This document shows positions 11,052-21,768 of a DNA stretch of 64,000 nucleotides, in pieces. The position numbers were made by a program, and so were the translations under genes. The stretch is from Centrapalus pauciflorus (taxonomy: Eukaryota > Streptophyta > Magnoliopsida > Asterales > Asteraceae): contig JAANYP010002833.1 in assembly GCA_020465985.1 (NCBI GenBank), positions 124,001-188,000 on the forward strand, in the 5' to 3' direction. Below the pieces are notes generated by a model. It was given only the letters and a program-made list of their open reading frames with translations. It had not been told where the DNA came from and ran no database searches. Positions within the stretch are counted from its first letter, which is position 1; each line of letters starts with the position of its first letter.

Positions 11052-11062
11052 CTGAAACAAAT
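11052..11062 (-). promoter_or_regulatory. Candidate 3' splice site before F gag
   Basis: On the minus strand TTTGTTTCAG lies five bases before the gag ATG. It could remove the palindrome-bearing leader. I found no strong donor upstream (weak TAG|GTTTCT near 11580). Confidence 0.35.
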
Positions 11063-11089
11063 TGAATTTGAACTTAATTAATTTAATTC

Positions 11090-11400
11090 GAAACTGATTT
11101 AGACTAACTTATTCGAATCTAGATAGATTCGAACAACTCCTTAGAATCGATGGTCCTTAGAATCGAAGGCTCAGCAGATTCGAATTTCAGCAAAATCGAA
11201 GCACAGATTCGAAACAGTACCAGACTCGAAATAAACTCGAAAGTACTATAGACTCGAGATCCTATTCGAATGAAGTAACAGATTCGAAACAAAGTAGACT
11301 CGAAACTCTCTGAAATTGACTCGAAAGGAGCGTATTTAGGTTAGACTCGAGACTAAAGTGAAACCCTAATTACCCCTATAGATTCGAGCGCCGCAAACTC
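11090..11400. repeat. GATTCGAA palindromic array in the F gag leader
   Basis: About fifteen copies of GATTCGAA, ACTCGAAA and ACTCGAGA fill the leader between primer site and gag. It is the same word as in the F pol-ORF3 spacer. The remaining leader (11401-11625) shows nothing recognisable. Confidence 0.8.
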
Positions 11401-11625
11401 GAAAAACAGCTAACACTTTGATTTTTTGACGTTTTACAGATTAAATCACTATTTTTCAAACGAAAAATAATGATTTCGATTAAAAACGTGAAAAACCACA
11501 AAGTGTTTCCCGAATATGAATTTGCTAAGCTTGAAAACACGTTTTTGAGAGCAAAACCGTCCAACTAGCGACAAGAAACCTAGAATGTATCTGATGCACA
11601 CGAAGAACACCAAGAACACTCCGTA

Positions 11626-11638
11626 GGCTCTGATACCA
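11626..11638 (-). other. Primer binding site of F
   Basis: TGGTATCAGAGCC on the minus strand, two bases inside the 5' LTR, matches the 3' end complement of plant initiator Met-tRNA. It primes minus-strand DNA synthesis. Confidence 0.93.
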
Positions 11639-11640
11639 CT

Positions 11641-12300
11641 TGTAAGGTCTACGACTGCAAGATCTATCTAGACGCGGATCCGTGAACGAGTGCGGAATCC
11701 TCGTTGACGGTTAGACGGACAACTCTCAACCAACGGAACACGGAGACTATTAGACGCTGAACGAACGACACACGAACGATCCTACGTACTAATTCTCTCC
11801 GAAACGGCACTCACCTAGCTGATAAACTCGAGATCTCCCTTTGCTTAATCCCTCACGAATTCTGCAAAAAGTCTCCTAATGATTCGAGTCTATCCCTAAT
11901 TATAGACCCTGATTCGAGTCTGTTGTGGGCCAACCTCGAATCTGGCCCAAGGCCCATTCGAGTCTGTCCATATTGACATCCTCGAATCTAGCCCATTCGA
12001 ATCTAAGGTCTCATTCGAATCTATCTCAGATTCGAATGTATTCCCTTAGGTAATTCGAATCTAGCCAAAAACACTTAAACTCTTAAGTGATGAAACTTAT
12101 GTTTAACTTATGCTTGAGTTAATCTTTGACCTTTATGTTTGAACTTCTTGTAATATGTTACATCAAGTTCAAACACACAATCAATAACAGACAAACACAT
12201 ATTAAACATATATATCAAAACACTTGTTAATACTCAGAATATTACTTAAACCATAATGCAGATCGATTAGACTGCTATCGTCACACAGGGTGTACCAACA
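11641..12300 (-). repeat. 5' LTR of F (660 bp)
   Basis: The LTR runs from TGTTGGTACA to GACCTTACA on the minus strand with TG...CA ends. The inner end is set by the primer site and the outer end by the break in the G RNase H frame. It contains about nine more copies of the ATTCGAATCT word at 11880-12065. Confidence 0.9.
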
Positions 12301-13464
12301 ATACCGTAGGCCCAAATGTGGTTGACCTTTGATATATCTAAAGATTCTCTTTACAGCAAACAGATGTGAGTCCTTTGGAGCACATTGAAACCTGGCAAAA
12401 AGACAAACAGCAAACATTATATCTGGTCTAGAAGATGTGAGATACATTAGTGAACCTATCAAGGATCTGTATAAGTGAATGTCCACATCTACTCCATCTT
12501 TGTCTGCATCAAGCTGCTTGTGAGTGTCCTTTGGAGTACTAGCAACTTTTGTATCTTTGTAACCAAAGTTTTCCAGAATGTCCTTAACATATTTTGATTT
12601 AGTTATGAAAAGTCTTGTGGGCTTCTGCTTGACCTGCAATCCTAGAAAGAAGGTGAGTTCTCCCATTGAACTCATTTGAAACTTTTTGTGCATCAATGCC
12701 TCAAACTCTTTGCACAAACTGTCATTTGTAGACCCAAAGAAGATATCATCAACATAGATCTGAACAAGCAGAATCTTAGATTTGATGGACTTTGTGAATA
12801 ATGTTTTGTCCAGAGTTCCTCTCTTGAATCCATTCTGTAGAAGGTATGATGACAGAGTGTCATACCATGCTCTTGGGGCTTGGTGGAGTCCATAGAGGGC
12901 TTTGTCTAATTTGTAGACTCTGTCTGGATACTTGTAGTCCTCAAATCCAGGGGGTTGACACACATAGACCTCTTCTTCAATTGTACCATACAGGAATGCA
13001 GACTTCACATCCATTTTGTATACTTTAAACCATTTGAAGCTTGCATAGGCTAGGAACAGTCTGATGGCTTCTATTCTTGCCACTGGAGCAAATACATCAT
13101 CATAATCTGTTCCTTCTTCTTGAGTGTATCCTTGTGCTACCAGTCTTGCTTTGTTCTTGACTACTATCCCTCTCTCATCCTTCTTGTTTCTGAACACCCA
13201 TCTTGTACCAATTGCTCTCTTTCCTTTAGGAACATCAACTAGAGTCCATACATTCTGAATCTTGAATTGCAGTAGTTCTTCCTGTATTGCCTCAATCCAT
13301 GATGGATCTTTCAAAGCCTCAGATGCCTTCTTAGGTTCTAATTGTGACATGAAGCATGCATGTTCAAAGGCAGCTAGACTGAATTCAGGAACTGCTGATT
13401 CAGCATCAGTAGACTCGTTGTGAACCATTGTCCTTGTCTGTAAAGGAGTGCGTGGATCACCCAT
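12301..13464 (-). pseudogene. G pol: reverse transcriptase, cut in the connection/RNase H region
   Basis: About 388 residues of RT are open. Visible blocks are WIEAIQEEL, GTRWVFRNKKDERG, ARLVAQGYTQEEGTDYDDVFAPVARIEAIR, DVKSAFLYG, LYGLHQAPRAWYD and the catalytic YVDD within QIYVDDIFFGS, then SLMYLTSSRPDIMFAV and FRYIKGQPHLGLRY. The next residues are read from the F LTR, so the gene was cut by F before the RNase H catalytic residues. The RT core itself looks undamaged, so F probably entered while G was fairly young. The upstream linker is in a different frame. Confidence 0.9.
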
Positions 13465-13898
13465 TATCTGATTGAGAGGGTGATACTTGTGAACTCTGAG
13501 TGTTGGCTCTCTGTCTGAAATGAGGTTCCTAGATTTGTATCATCTCCTTCAGGATCACTTGATGGTTCAGCTCCAGGAACAACTTGACCCGAAGATTGGA
13601 TTGTTTCCCTATGTGATGGAGCTGTTTCCTCAGGGCTTGGGATTGGCACTTCATAATTTAGATCTGAATCATGTTGGGTATCCAGTACCCCTGGTGGATC
13701 ACAAGATAGAAGTGGTAGAACAGTATACTCATCCCATTGACCAGAATCTTCAACAGTTTGAAACTTTGTGCCAACAGCTTGAACAATTGTGCTAACAGCA
13801 TGAGAATTTGTGTTGGCACCCTCAACCCTATTTTCATCAATTTCTGCATTATACTCAACAAAGCTCAGAGAATGTGTTAGTGAATCTAAATCAAACAA
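13464..13898 (-). pseudogene. G pol: integrase-RT linker
   Basis: 144 residues are open in a neighbouring frame. They are Ser/Thr/Glu/Pro-rich (PSPEETAPSHRET, EPSSDPEGDD) without domain residues, as expected for the disordered copia linker. A frameshift separates this piece from the RT near its end and another from the integrase near 13965. Confidence 0.65.
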
Positions 13899-14401
13899 CC
13901 AATTAGGACCAGTGCCTTTGACATTTGCAGTATTTTCATTAAACTCAACATTGGCACTTTCTTCAACGTTTTAGACACACTGTTATATACCCTATAGGCT
14001 TTGCTTTGAGTAGAGTATCCTACAAAGAAACCTTCTTCAGCCTTACTTTCAAACTTTCCTAAATCAGTCTTAGTGTGAAGAATAATGCATGAACATCCAA
14101 AAGACTTTAGAAAGTCTATTAAGGGAACTCTATATGGAGTTTTCCCTTGTGATTGAGCAACTTGAACCCTAATTAGAACAAAACAAGTTGTATTGACTGC
14201 CTCTGCCCAAAAGGTCATTGGCAGTTTGGAATTAGCTAGCATGGTTCTAGCAGCCTCAATTAGTGTTTGGTTCTTTCTTTCAGCTACACCATTTTGTTGT
14301 GGTGTTCTTGGTGCACTATATTGCCTTGCAATACCTTTAGACTCACAGAAACTGTTTAGGATATGATTTTTAAACTCAGTTCCATTGTCTGACCTGATCA
14401 C
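13886..14401 (-). pseudogene. G pol: integrase catalytic core, C-terminal half
   Basis: The frame opens at IRSDNGTEFKNH (second catalytic aspartate) and shows PQQNGVAERKNQTL (catalytic glutamate), followed by WAEAVNTTCFVL and the FESKAEEGFFVGYS block. The following KAYRVYNSVSKT leads into the linker but then slips frame. The first part of the core is in the adjacent upstream frame, so a one-base lesion separates them near 14400. Confidence 0.85.
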
Positions 14402-14817
14402 CTTAACTTTAATTTTAAGTTGGATTGGTTTTCTATCTTAAGGATAAATGATTTAGCTAGCTCAGCAGTTTCATCTTTAATCCTAAGAAAGTAGACCCGT
14501 GTAAATCTGGTGAAATCATCAACAATGACTAAACAGTAAGCTCTTTTATTCAAACTCAAAACAGATGTTGGACCAAAGAGGTCCATATGACTAAGATGAA
14601 AAGCAGATGATATTGAATTTACTTTTTTGGCCTTATGAGAAGTTTTGTGCTGCTTGCCTTTAAGGCATGCTACACAATAATCATCACAGATGAACTCCTT
14701 TTGAGGTAAACCTCTTACCAAATTATTTTTGACTAAATCATTCATAGATTTGAAGTTCATGTGACACATCCTTCTGTGCCAAAGAGCAGACTCATTAGAT
14801 GATGCTTTGGATATCAA
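14398..14817 (-). pseudogene. G pol: pre-integrase zinc domain and first half of integrase core
   Basis: The frame contains the zinc-binding LWHRRMCHM and CVACLKGKQH residues, the first catalytic aspartate in LSHMDLFGP and the VIVDDFTRFTRVYFLR block. It stays open up to the junction with the next core frame. A stop just upstream (about 14835) separates it from the protease piece. That is probably a simple nonsense change, as the order and spacing are normal. Confidence 0.85.
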
Positions 14818-14835
14818 ACAGCTTAAAGTACTTGA

Positions 14836-15189
14836 TTAGGATAAAAGATCTGTGTCCAAACAGTAGACATTGTCCTTTCTTGGTGTTCTAAGTAAAACAA
14901 GATTTTCAGGTATTTTAAAATCTTTTATAAGGACAATGCACTCAGAATCTATGAATACAACAATGTTTTGTTTATCACAGATTTCAGACACACTTAGTAA
15001 ATTGTACTTCAGCTGTTCAACATACAAAACATCATTGAAAAGCATATTACTAGCTTTGACAGTACCTTTACCTGTGACCTTACCTCCCTTGGAGTTTCCT
15101 CCAAATGCAACAAACCCTCCTTCAAAGCCATTGAAATTTGACAAGCACTCAGAATTGCCTGTCATGTGCCTAGAGCATCCACTGTCCAA
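14836..15189 (-). pseudogene. G pol: aspartic protease
   Basis: The piece begins at MDSGCSRHMTG, the copia protease active site, and continues through GGNSKGGKVTGKGTV, VLYVEQLKYNLLSVSEICD and VLLRTPRKDNVYCLD. These are typical of the protease and following region. Upstream (15190-15241) the frame is broken, so the initiating part is missing or shifted relative to gag. The enzyme would process the polyprotein. Confidence 0.85.
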
Positions 15190-15241
15190 ATGTCATCGTG
15201 TTTTATGTTGTGACCTGTGGGTGCCCTGCACAAATAAAAGC

Positions 15242-16017
15242 TTAGTTAGTAGTGGAGTAAACCCAAACAAAGTTGGTTTTGGGTTGTCCTTGTGCATTGA
15301 CATAACTAAACACTGTTTGTGACTTTTTATACTTAGGGAGATCCACTGGTGGATTCTGTGAAGAATATTTAGTTATGACATGAGGTATCCAGGTGTTCTT
15401 TCCAACCTTTGCATTAACAGTCTCAGATGATCCATTACCAGTTTTAGTTTTAGGCTTAGCAGTTTGAACTTGATTTTTAGTGCTATTAGCTTCAGAGTTT
15501 GCACTACTAGTTCCAACTTTAGGTCTGGCAGTTTCAGCATTTGTATCAACAGTTTGATCTAAATTTTTTCTTTTAACACACCATGTCTGTTTAAAATTTG
15601 ATTTGGGTTTCGCCAAAACTTGTTTTTGGTGTGTGGACTGTTTTTTATTTACTTTTAAGAACCTATGATCAACTGTCTTCTTTGGAACTGGTGGAACATG
15701 AGGTTTGGCCTTTGAATTTTTTGTGTTTTGAGCAAATGCCTGTTTCTGCATCACATTCTGTTTTGCAACAGATGGTTTGTACAAACAATGTCTGGCCAAA
15801 TGGTTCTTCCTGCCACAATGGAAACATCTTTTGACTGTTTTGATTGGAGAACCAGTTTTATTGGACCATAACAGGTTCTTGTTCCTTTGATTTCCCCTTA
15901 CCTGCTGTTGTTTGGGAAACTTTTGGACACCGTGCTTTTGGCATGTGCAAATTGGAACAGTCTTACCCCTTTTATTACCTTTTGAGGAAGATGCAGTGTT
16001 ACAGTTAGAAGGTACAG
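15242..16017 (-). pseudogene. gag: G gag, C-terminal part, interrupted by the solo LTR
   Basis: About 258 residues are open. A CCHC knuckle is visible (CFHCGRKNHLARHC), inside a Lys/Gln/Asn-rich basic region with many KPK and QTAKPKT runs. The frame ends with the usual YVNAQGQPKTNFVWV-like tail before pol. The first residues of the open frame belong to solo LTR S, which enters at 16017/16018. The remaining gag continues at 18462 after one copy of the TACAG target duplication. G gag therefore has two zinc knuckles, one on each side of the insertion. Confidence 0.85.
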
Positions 16018-18461
16018 TGTAACATCCGGCACTGAACCAGGTTAGCAACAAAACCCTAATCCACATTTAATAGTCAATTATAGTCTAATCAGTGGTCATT
16101 AGAAATTAATCAAGTGATTAACAAGGTTTATTAGAAAATTCAACTCAATTAGAATCAAATTCATCAGTGCGATGAATCGGAAAATCAATTAATCCGATCG
16201 ATTTACGATATGAGGGATTAATTCAACTAAGTACATAATTAAATTATGATTAGTGACACTAATCATACACTAATACAATTACTTAACATTAATTATGCAA
16301 GACTAAAACAATTCATTAAAACAATGCATTCAAAAGTATTTTTGAATTTACAAGAAAAGGGAAATACAAGAATACATTCTAAATACTTTTATACAAAAAA
16401 AATATATATAAATACATGAAAATAATCCATAAAAATCTGGTCATAGGGTAGTACTACCCAAGATTTGATTTCAATTTTTTATTTCCCAACTCCATAACCT
16501 TTCATAATCAAATCTTTCACACCCCATTCTCCTTTCATTTCAACATGATCTTACACTCCACCTCCATTTGAAAGACCAAGACTTTGCCTATAAATAGAGG
16601 GCTTCCTTTTCATTATTTTCACACCAAAATATCTCTTTCTCTCCTCTCAAAACCGGATCCCACACACACACACACTACAAACATTTTCATTTTTCATTCA
16701 AGTGTTCTTGGTGAAATTCAAGTGTTCTTGGTGAACTTCAAGTGTTCTTGGTTCAAATCTTGCAAGAGTTCCAACTTCTTCTCAATTTCATACTCCAAAT
16801 ACATCAAAGTAAGTAAATACTAACTTATTTCATCATATATTTATGTTTATATAAGTCTTGCATAATATATATAATCACCAACAACAACAAGTTTCATAAA
16901 AACTCAAGTTTATAAGTTTCTAGTTTTATTTTTAAGTTGTTTCTTTAAATGTGTTTATGAATATATGAACACATTATAAAAGTGTTAATATTATGAAAAC
17001 ATGTGATATATATGTGTTTTTATAACTATTATGACTTTTATACAAGTAGTCTTTGAATAAACAACAAGAATCATAAGTTGTTTTAAATTTATAAACTACG
17101 GAATTTCGGCAGAATATTTGTATCGACTTTGAAAAATCATAACTAATTCATAACTCAACGAAATGAGTTGATTCTTGTCTCAAAAGTTAGATCTATGTCT
17201 TAACTATAGATCTGCAATTTTTCATAATTTATTTTGAAGTTTAAGACCTCCAGAAATTATTTGAGAAACCGAAAGTTTGACAGCTCAAAAATGGCCAACA
17301 TAGCGTTTTTAACGAGATTTTTCACCAACCTAAACAACTCGAAAAATGGCCGTTCTTGATTCTAAAAATCCTTTGTATATAGTAGTTTAATGTCCTAGAA
17401 AACCAAAGTCTAAAACATTTTGGAGCTTGGTCAAAGACAGCCTCAAAGTAGGCCGAAAAACCTCCGAAAAAGCTGGAAAATTATATATATATAAACTTGA
17501 CGTTTTAAGCAAATCTTATTTATAAACTTGTAATGTTGGGTGATTTAAGACATAAAAATCTATAAATATACATATTATCATATATTAGTGATATTAAGTC
17601 CTTATCATCATTTAGGACTCGGTTAAACACCTCCGGTTTCATCACCCATCAAACAACGCACTTTTGCATTTTTGCGCGTCGTTTTGCCATCACAAGTTCG
17701 GTGAGTCTTCATAGCCCCTATTTTTCACTATCTATTGGGGTGGAAATACATGCACTGTTTTTCATATGGACATCAAAACTGTTTATTTCTTATATGTATT
17801 ACATGTTCGGATTCCATCAGCCCTTATATCATGAACCGTTAATTGCATTTATTTGTAAGCGCGAGTATATTGTGGATAGATCTATTGGGAGTCATGTCCC
17901 CCATTCGTGTTAGCTCGGTTCGGCTAACAGCGAGTGCATATATATTCAACACACGGTATTACGTATGGGAATACTGCACAGGGCAAACTCATTCTAATTA
18001 AGCTTCGGTTGCATGATGGTTTATGTAATACATACACGGAATTTATGATTTTATAAATTCAACTCATCTGATAATGTCCATACAACTGGTCTTTTCGCGT
18101 AAACCTATGAGCTCACCAACAATTTTTGTTGACGTATTTTAGCATGTATTTTCAGGTAATTAAGGCAAGTATGCCTTCAGAAGTAACCACTTTCAAGCTT
18201 CCGCACTTAAGGAGTCGCATTCTTTTTCAAACCGTCGGAGATTTATTTGCATTATTTTGGATAATTTAATTATGTATTCAAATCTCTGTACCTTGCGAAC
18301 TACTCTTTAATATTTACGGGTTATGTAAAACATTTCTACCTTTTAAAGTTATATCGATGTATTTCTTTGAAAACGTCCATATAGTGGTCGTTCATTATGA
18401 TTATGGTCACGCTTCCGCACTCGTCACGCCTCGCTGCCAACCGGGGTAGCAGGGTGTGACA
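16018..18461 (+). mobile_element. Solo LTR S of a Tekay-like Ty3/gypsy element (2444 bp)
   Basis: The segment starts TGTAACATCCGGCA and ends GGGTGTGACA, as do the LTRs of H. It is flanked by the perfect 5-bp duplication TACAG (16013-16017 and 18462-18466) inside G gag. No internal sequence is present, so the element was lost by LTR-LTR recombination. A TATA box (CTATAAATAG, about 16590), a pyrimidine-rich leader with a threefold TTCAAGTGTTCTTGGTG repeat (16698-16751), a GTAAGTAA donor (16809) and a TTTTCAG acceptor (18155) are visible. Confidence 0.93.
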
Positions 18462-19383
18462 TACAGAAACATGTGGAGCAGCATGGCATACACTCATCTT
18501 CTCTTTTCCTTTCTTACTAGGGGTAGAGGTTTCTATAGGTGTACTCATTGTTTTGTGTTCTTTCTCAACCTCTTTGCACTCACAGCCTTCATTTGGAATC
18601 AGTTCTTCTTTAGATTCAGGACTGTTTTCAAGGATAGGATCTACGATAGTCATTGACTCATCTAATGGTTCATTAACAAGCCTATCAGCAACTTCACTCA
18701 TGGGATGAATGTATTTGTTGTTGTATGGGGGTGGAGTGGCTCTGTATCCTATACCTTCTTTGGGATTGAGTTGATATTTAACCCTATCTTTAAATTGAAC
18801 TTCCATTAGGTGTTCCATCTTTTGATTTGCCAATTTGAAGTTTCCTAAATCTATATTGACAGATTCTATTTTCTTGTTAGCTTCTAACACCTTCTGTTCA
18901 GCCTCATCTAATTTCTTATTTAAAGACTCTATTTTCTTATTCAGCTCCTTTTTCTCCCACTCATGATATGTTCTATCATGTCCCATTTGAATCTCATTAT
19001 CTTTATAGTCATTTATCTGTTTTTCAAGATCTTCTATGGTGTGCATGTACTCATATCTCCTTTCTTCCATCTTAGCTAGAGTTTTGCACATGCTCTCATT
19101 ATGATCACTGTACTTTTTAACCATATTTTTGCATGACTGAGAGCAAAGTTTAGCATTTACCTCATATGGTAGTTCAGTGGAAGTGACATTAGATGTTTCT
19201 GCCATGAGAGCTTGATTTTGAAACTCCTCTTCTGTCTGATCACTCCAGTCAAACACATTGTCTTCTTGAGAGACAAGTGCTTGTGATGATGAAGCTTGAT
19301 TAGTTTGTTGGGGTCTTGGTGGCTGTTGACCTTGAGATCTGCATTCTCTGGCAAAGTGTCCAAGCTTGTGGCATTTGAAGCAT
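18462..19383 (-). pseudogene. gag: G gag, middle part
   Basis: The piece is open from just after a stop at about 19384, which falls directly before the first zinc knuckle (CFKCHKLGHFAREC). It runs through DWSDQTEEEFQNQALMAETSN into a long coiled coil (residues rich in KKIESLNKKLDEAEQ), ending at the solo LTR. The equivalent part in C shows a sense codon where G has TAA, so this stop is a mutation. The coiled coil after the knuckle resembles F and D gag. Confidence 0.85.
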
Positions 19384-20357
19384 TAAACTTTTGATTTATC
19401 AGATGCTGGTTTGCCTTCTGGTCTAGCTTGGAAGTTTGATCTGCCAGTTCTTTTCAGAAACCTTCTAGCCCTCATAGTCAACATTGCATGCTGGCATTTT
19501 AAGTCCATCTCTTCTAGATCATCTGGATGGATTTGTTCTAAATCTTCAGCGTTTAGAGCAGACAGTCCATCATTGGCAAAAAAAGCTTCACAATGAAATT
19601 CAGTAGAATTTCAATCAGCACCTGAAACGGAATCATAACAGTTAGATTTATCAGATAATGTTGATGACAGCAGAGCAGTGTTACGATTGTATGAAAAGGA
19701 TTTCTTTTTATTCTCAATCTCAGTTTCAAACACTCTCAGACTTTTGTAAAGGTCATCCAACTCTATTTCATCAAGAGTATCTTTTGTTCTCCATTAGGCA
19801 GCATAGACTGTCCACTCTTCACCAAGTGATCTAAAAAATTTTCTGTTTACTTCATCTTGATCCAAGCTGACATTAGCACTCTCCAATTCACTGATCAGTT
19901 TATTAAACCTGTCAAACATTTGAGTAAGGTTTTCATTCTTGCCACCAGAAAAGTCTTCATACTGCTGTTTCAGAAGATCTTTTTGATTTCTTTTGGTGCT
20001 AGCGTTGCCAGCAAATCTTTTCTCTAAGGCAATCCAAAGAGAATGAGCAGTATAGAACTTTTTAAACTGGTGTTGATAAGCATTAGGAATGACTGTCTGT
20101 AAAAGTGTAAGAGCTTTCACTTCTTTCATTCTAGCCTTTCTTTCAAGTTCAGTCTTTGGAGGTGTTTTTATAGGCTTGCCCTCAGCATCAAGTTCAAGAT
20201 CAACTACAGGAGGAAATTCAACAGCTTCCCATATGGCATAATCAATAAATTGAATGTGATGTTGAATCCTGAGTTTCCACATCTCGAACTCAGTGAGTTT
20301 GAGCATAGGCACTTTGAGTCCTTCCCCAGATCCACAAATTTGTGGCTCTGATACCAC
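19384..20357 (-). pseudogene. gag: G gag, N-terminal part without its start codon
   Basis: The copia gag domain is visible from GLKVPMLKLTEFEMWKLR to SLGEEWTVYAA, ending at an in-frame TAA (about 19796). Downstream, LDEIELDDLYKSLRVFE and the EEMDLKCQHAM region continue with further stops. In C the gag ATG lies about 75 bases after the primer site. In G the primer site runs directly into gag codons, so a deletion removed the leader and the ATG. This copy cannot make Gag. Confidence 0.85.
20344..20356 (-). other. Primer binding site of G
   Basis: TGGTATCAGAGCC on the minus strand, two bases inside the LTR, is complementary to initiator Met-tRNA. Confidence 0.9.
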
Positions 20358-20358
20358 T

Positions 20359-21016
20359 TGTCAAGATCAAAATCACTACCTAAGATTAACTGGTTTGAAT
20401 CAATCAGAGTATAAAACCAATTACCTTGTATTGAATCAAAGTCCAATTAAGAAGTTTGCGGAATAACACTTAATTGTTTTTTTTAAGAAAAGCTTTCAAA
20501 CAAATAACACATAAATATAATCAACAATCAAGTCTTTTGTATTGCAAAACTCAATGATTACAATCACCTCTAATCTGTTTGATTAGACGAAGAACACAGA
20601 TTGTTCTTAGGGTTTTACAACCTTATAGGATTATAAAAACTTAATCAGAAAAGCAATTACAATTGAATCAAAAACTTGTACGTGCAGACTTACAATAGAA
20701 AAACCTATTCTATGTATATATAATGCCTTCTGATTTGTTTCCTTAAGAAACTCTGATTTCTCTAGAAGTAGATATGCTTGAATCTTCGAATATATATCTT
20801 TTCCTGAATTTCAGCACTTTCTGTTTATTGAGTTGTTGAGCAGCTTGAAGACTATCTGTTGAGCAGCTTGCACTTGAACACTGGCAGCTTGAACTTTTGA
20901 ACTAGCAGCTCGAATTTTCTTAACTAATAGCTTGAACTTTGTACTTACACAGAAACTCTACTAACAGTTTGAGAAATCTAACTAACAGCTTGACATACTT
21001 AGAATATTCCCCAACA
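20359..21016 (-). repeat. 5' LTR of G (658 bp)
   Basis: It has TGTTGGGGAATATTC...GATCTTGACA ends on the minus strand and is homologous to the C LTR. A TATATATA box lies near 20715-20722. The upstream third (20820-21010) repeats a TTCAAGCTG(C/T)TAG word several times. Confidence 0.9.
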
Positions 21017-21180
21017 TATGGAATTATTTTTTAAAGGTTGAAATCAGAGATTTCTTCGTCGAGAAGAAACCCATGGTTCTTCAAAATTCCAATTTTGATC
21101 CAAAAACTCTAAATTCAAAGTTGATTATGGGTTTGTGATAACTAGCCAAAGTTTTCGAAGTATGTGACTCCTTACATGAC

Positions 21181-21660
21181 AGTTACAACTCTCGAGCAAA
21201 AAGGGAATAAGTCAAACCAGTTTAAATTTTCTAAGTCTAAAGCATTATCCAGTTAAACTAGAGATTTATAACTCTCGAGTACAACTAGAACATATCTTGG
21301 CTTGAACATTTTTTTAAGTACAAACTCTTGAAACAAAGTATTATCCGGGAGTTACATCTCTCGGACAACACTTAACTCACAAATTTGGCCAAACCTCTTC
21401 AAAGTTTTCTAAGTACAACTCTCGATAATAGTAACACCTGAGAGTTACAACTCTCAGGTCAAACATTGGTAATGAGTTGTTCATATTTTCTCCCAATGCT
21501 CCTTAAATTCACTAAGTACCTTTTCGATCCGAGGCCTACCCGAGAGTTACAACTCTTGGGTTACCCTGTGCCCGCAAGTTCTCAAAGAAAGATGATTTTG
21601 AACATCATTTCTAAGGCCACTCTTGGTTGAAGCTTCATCCGAGAGTTCCAACTCTCGGAT
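21181..21660. repeat. CCGAGAGTTACAACTCTCGG hairpin-forming array in E
   Basis: About seven spaced copies of an interrupted palindrome are present, the best at 21345-21364, 21437-21458, 21538-21561 and 21637-21660 (8-10 base arms around a short loop). Some copies keep compensating changes in both arms, for example CCTGAGAG/CTCTCAGG. The surrounding 21017-21768 has no reading frame. Confidence 0.85.
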
Positions 21661-21768
21661 GACATTATGCCCGTGGGTTGTACCCTAAAAATTTTTTCAA
21701 ATTCTGGATATTCAGTGTTGAGCTCAGTTGAAAGTTCACTTATTCAAGGGTTTTAACTCTTGTCCCTA

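Larger units (their letters stand above)
1..12300 (-). mobile_element. Element F: Sirevirus-like Ty1/copia retrotransposon, 3' side cut by window edge
   Basis: On the minus strand the order is 5' LTR (11641-12300), Met-tRNA primer site, leader, gag, protease-integrase, gap, RT-RNase H, spacer and a third ORF running off the left edge. Integrase before RT is the copia order, and a long gag with two zinc knuckles plus an ORF after pol is typical of Sireviruses. The LTR ends exactly where the reading frame of element G breaks off (12300/12301), so F inserted into G. The second LTR and the target duplication partner of ATACC (12301-12305) lie outside the window. Gag and the visible ORF3 are open, while pol has at least one frameshift, so F is a recently degraded copy. 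Confidence 0.9.
12301..21016 (-). mobile_element. Element G: Ty1/copia retrotransposon, interrupted by F and by a solo LTR
   Basis: Minus-strand order is 5' LTR (20359-21016), primer site, gag (split by solo LTR S), protease, integrase, RT and the start of RNase H, where F cuts in at 12300. The rest of RNase H and the 3' LTR lie beyond F, outside the window. G belongs to the same family as C: LTRs of 658 and 663 bp with shared ends and near-identical gag. Its coding parts have several stops and frameshifts. Confidence 0.9.
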
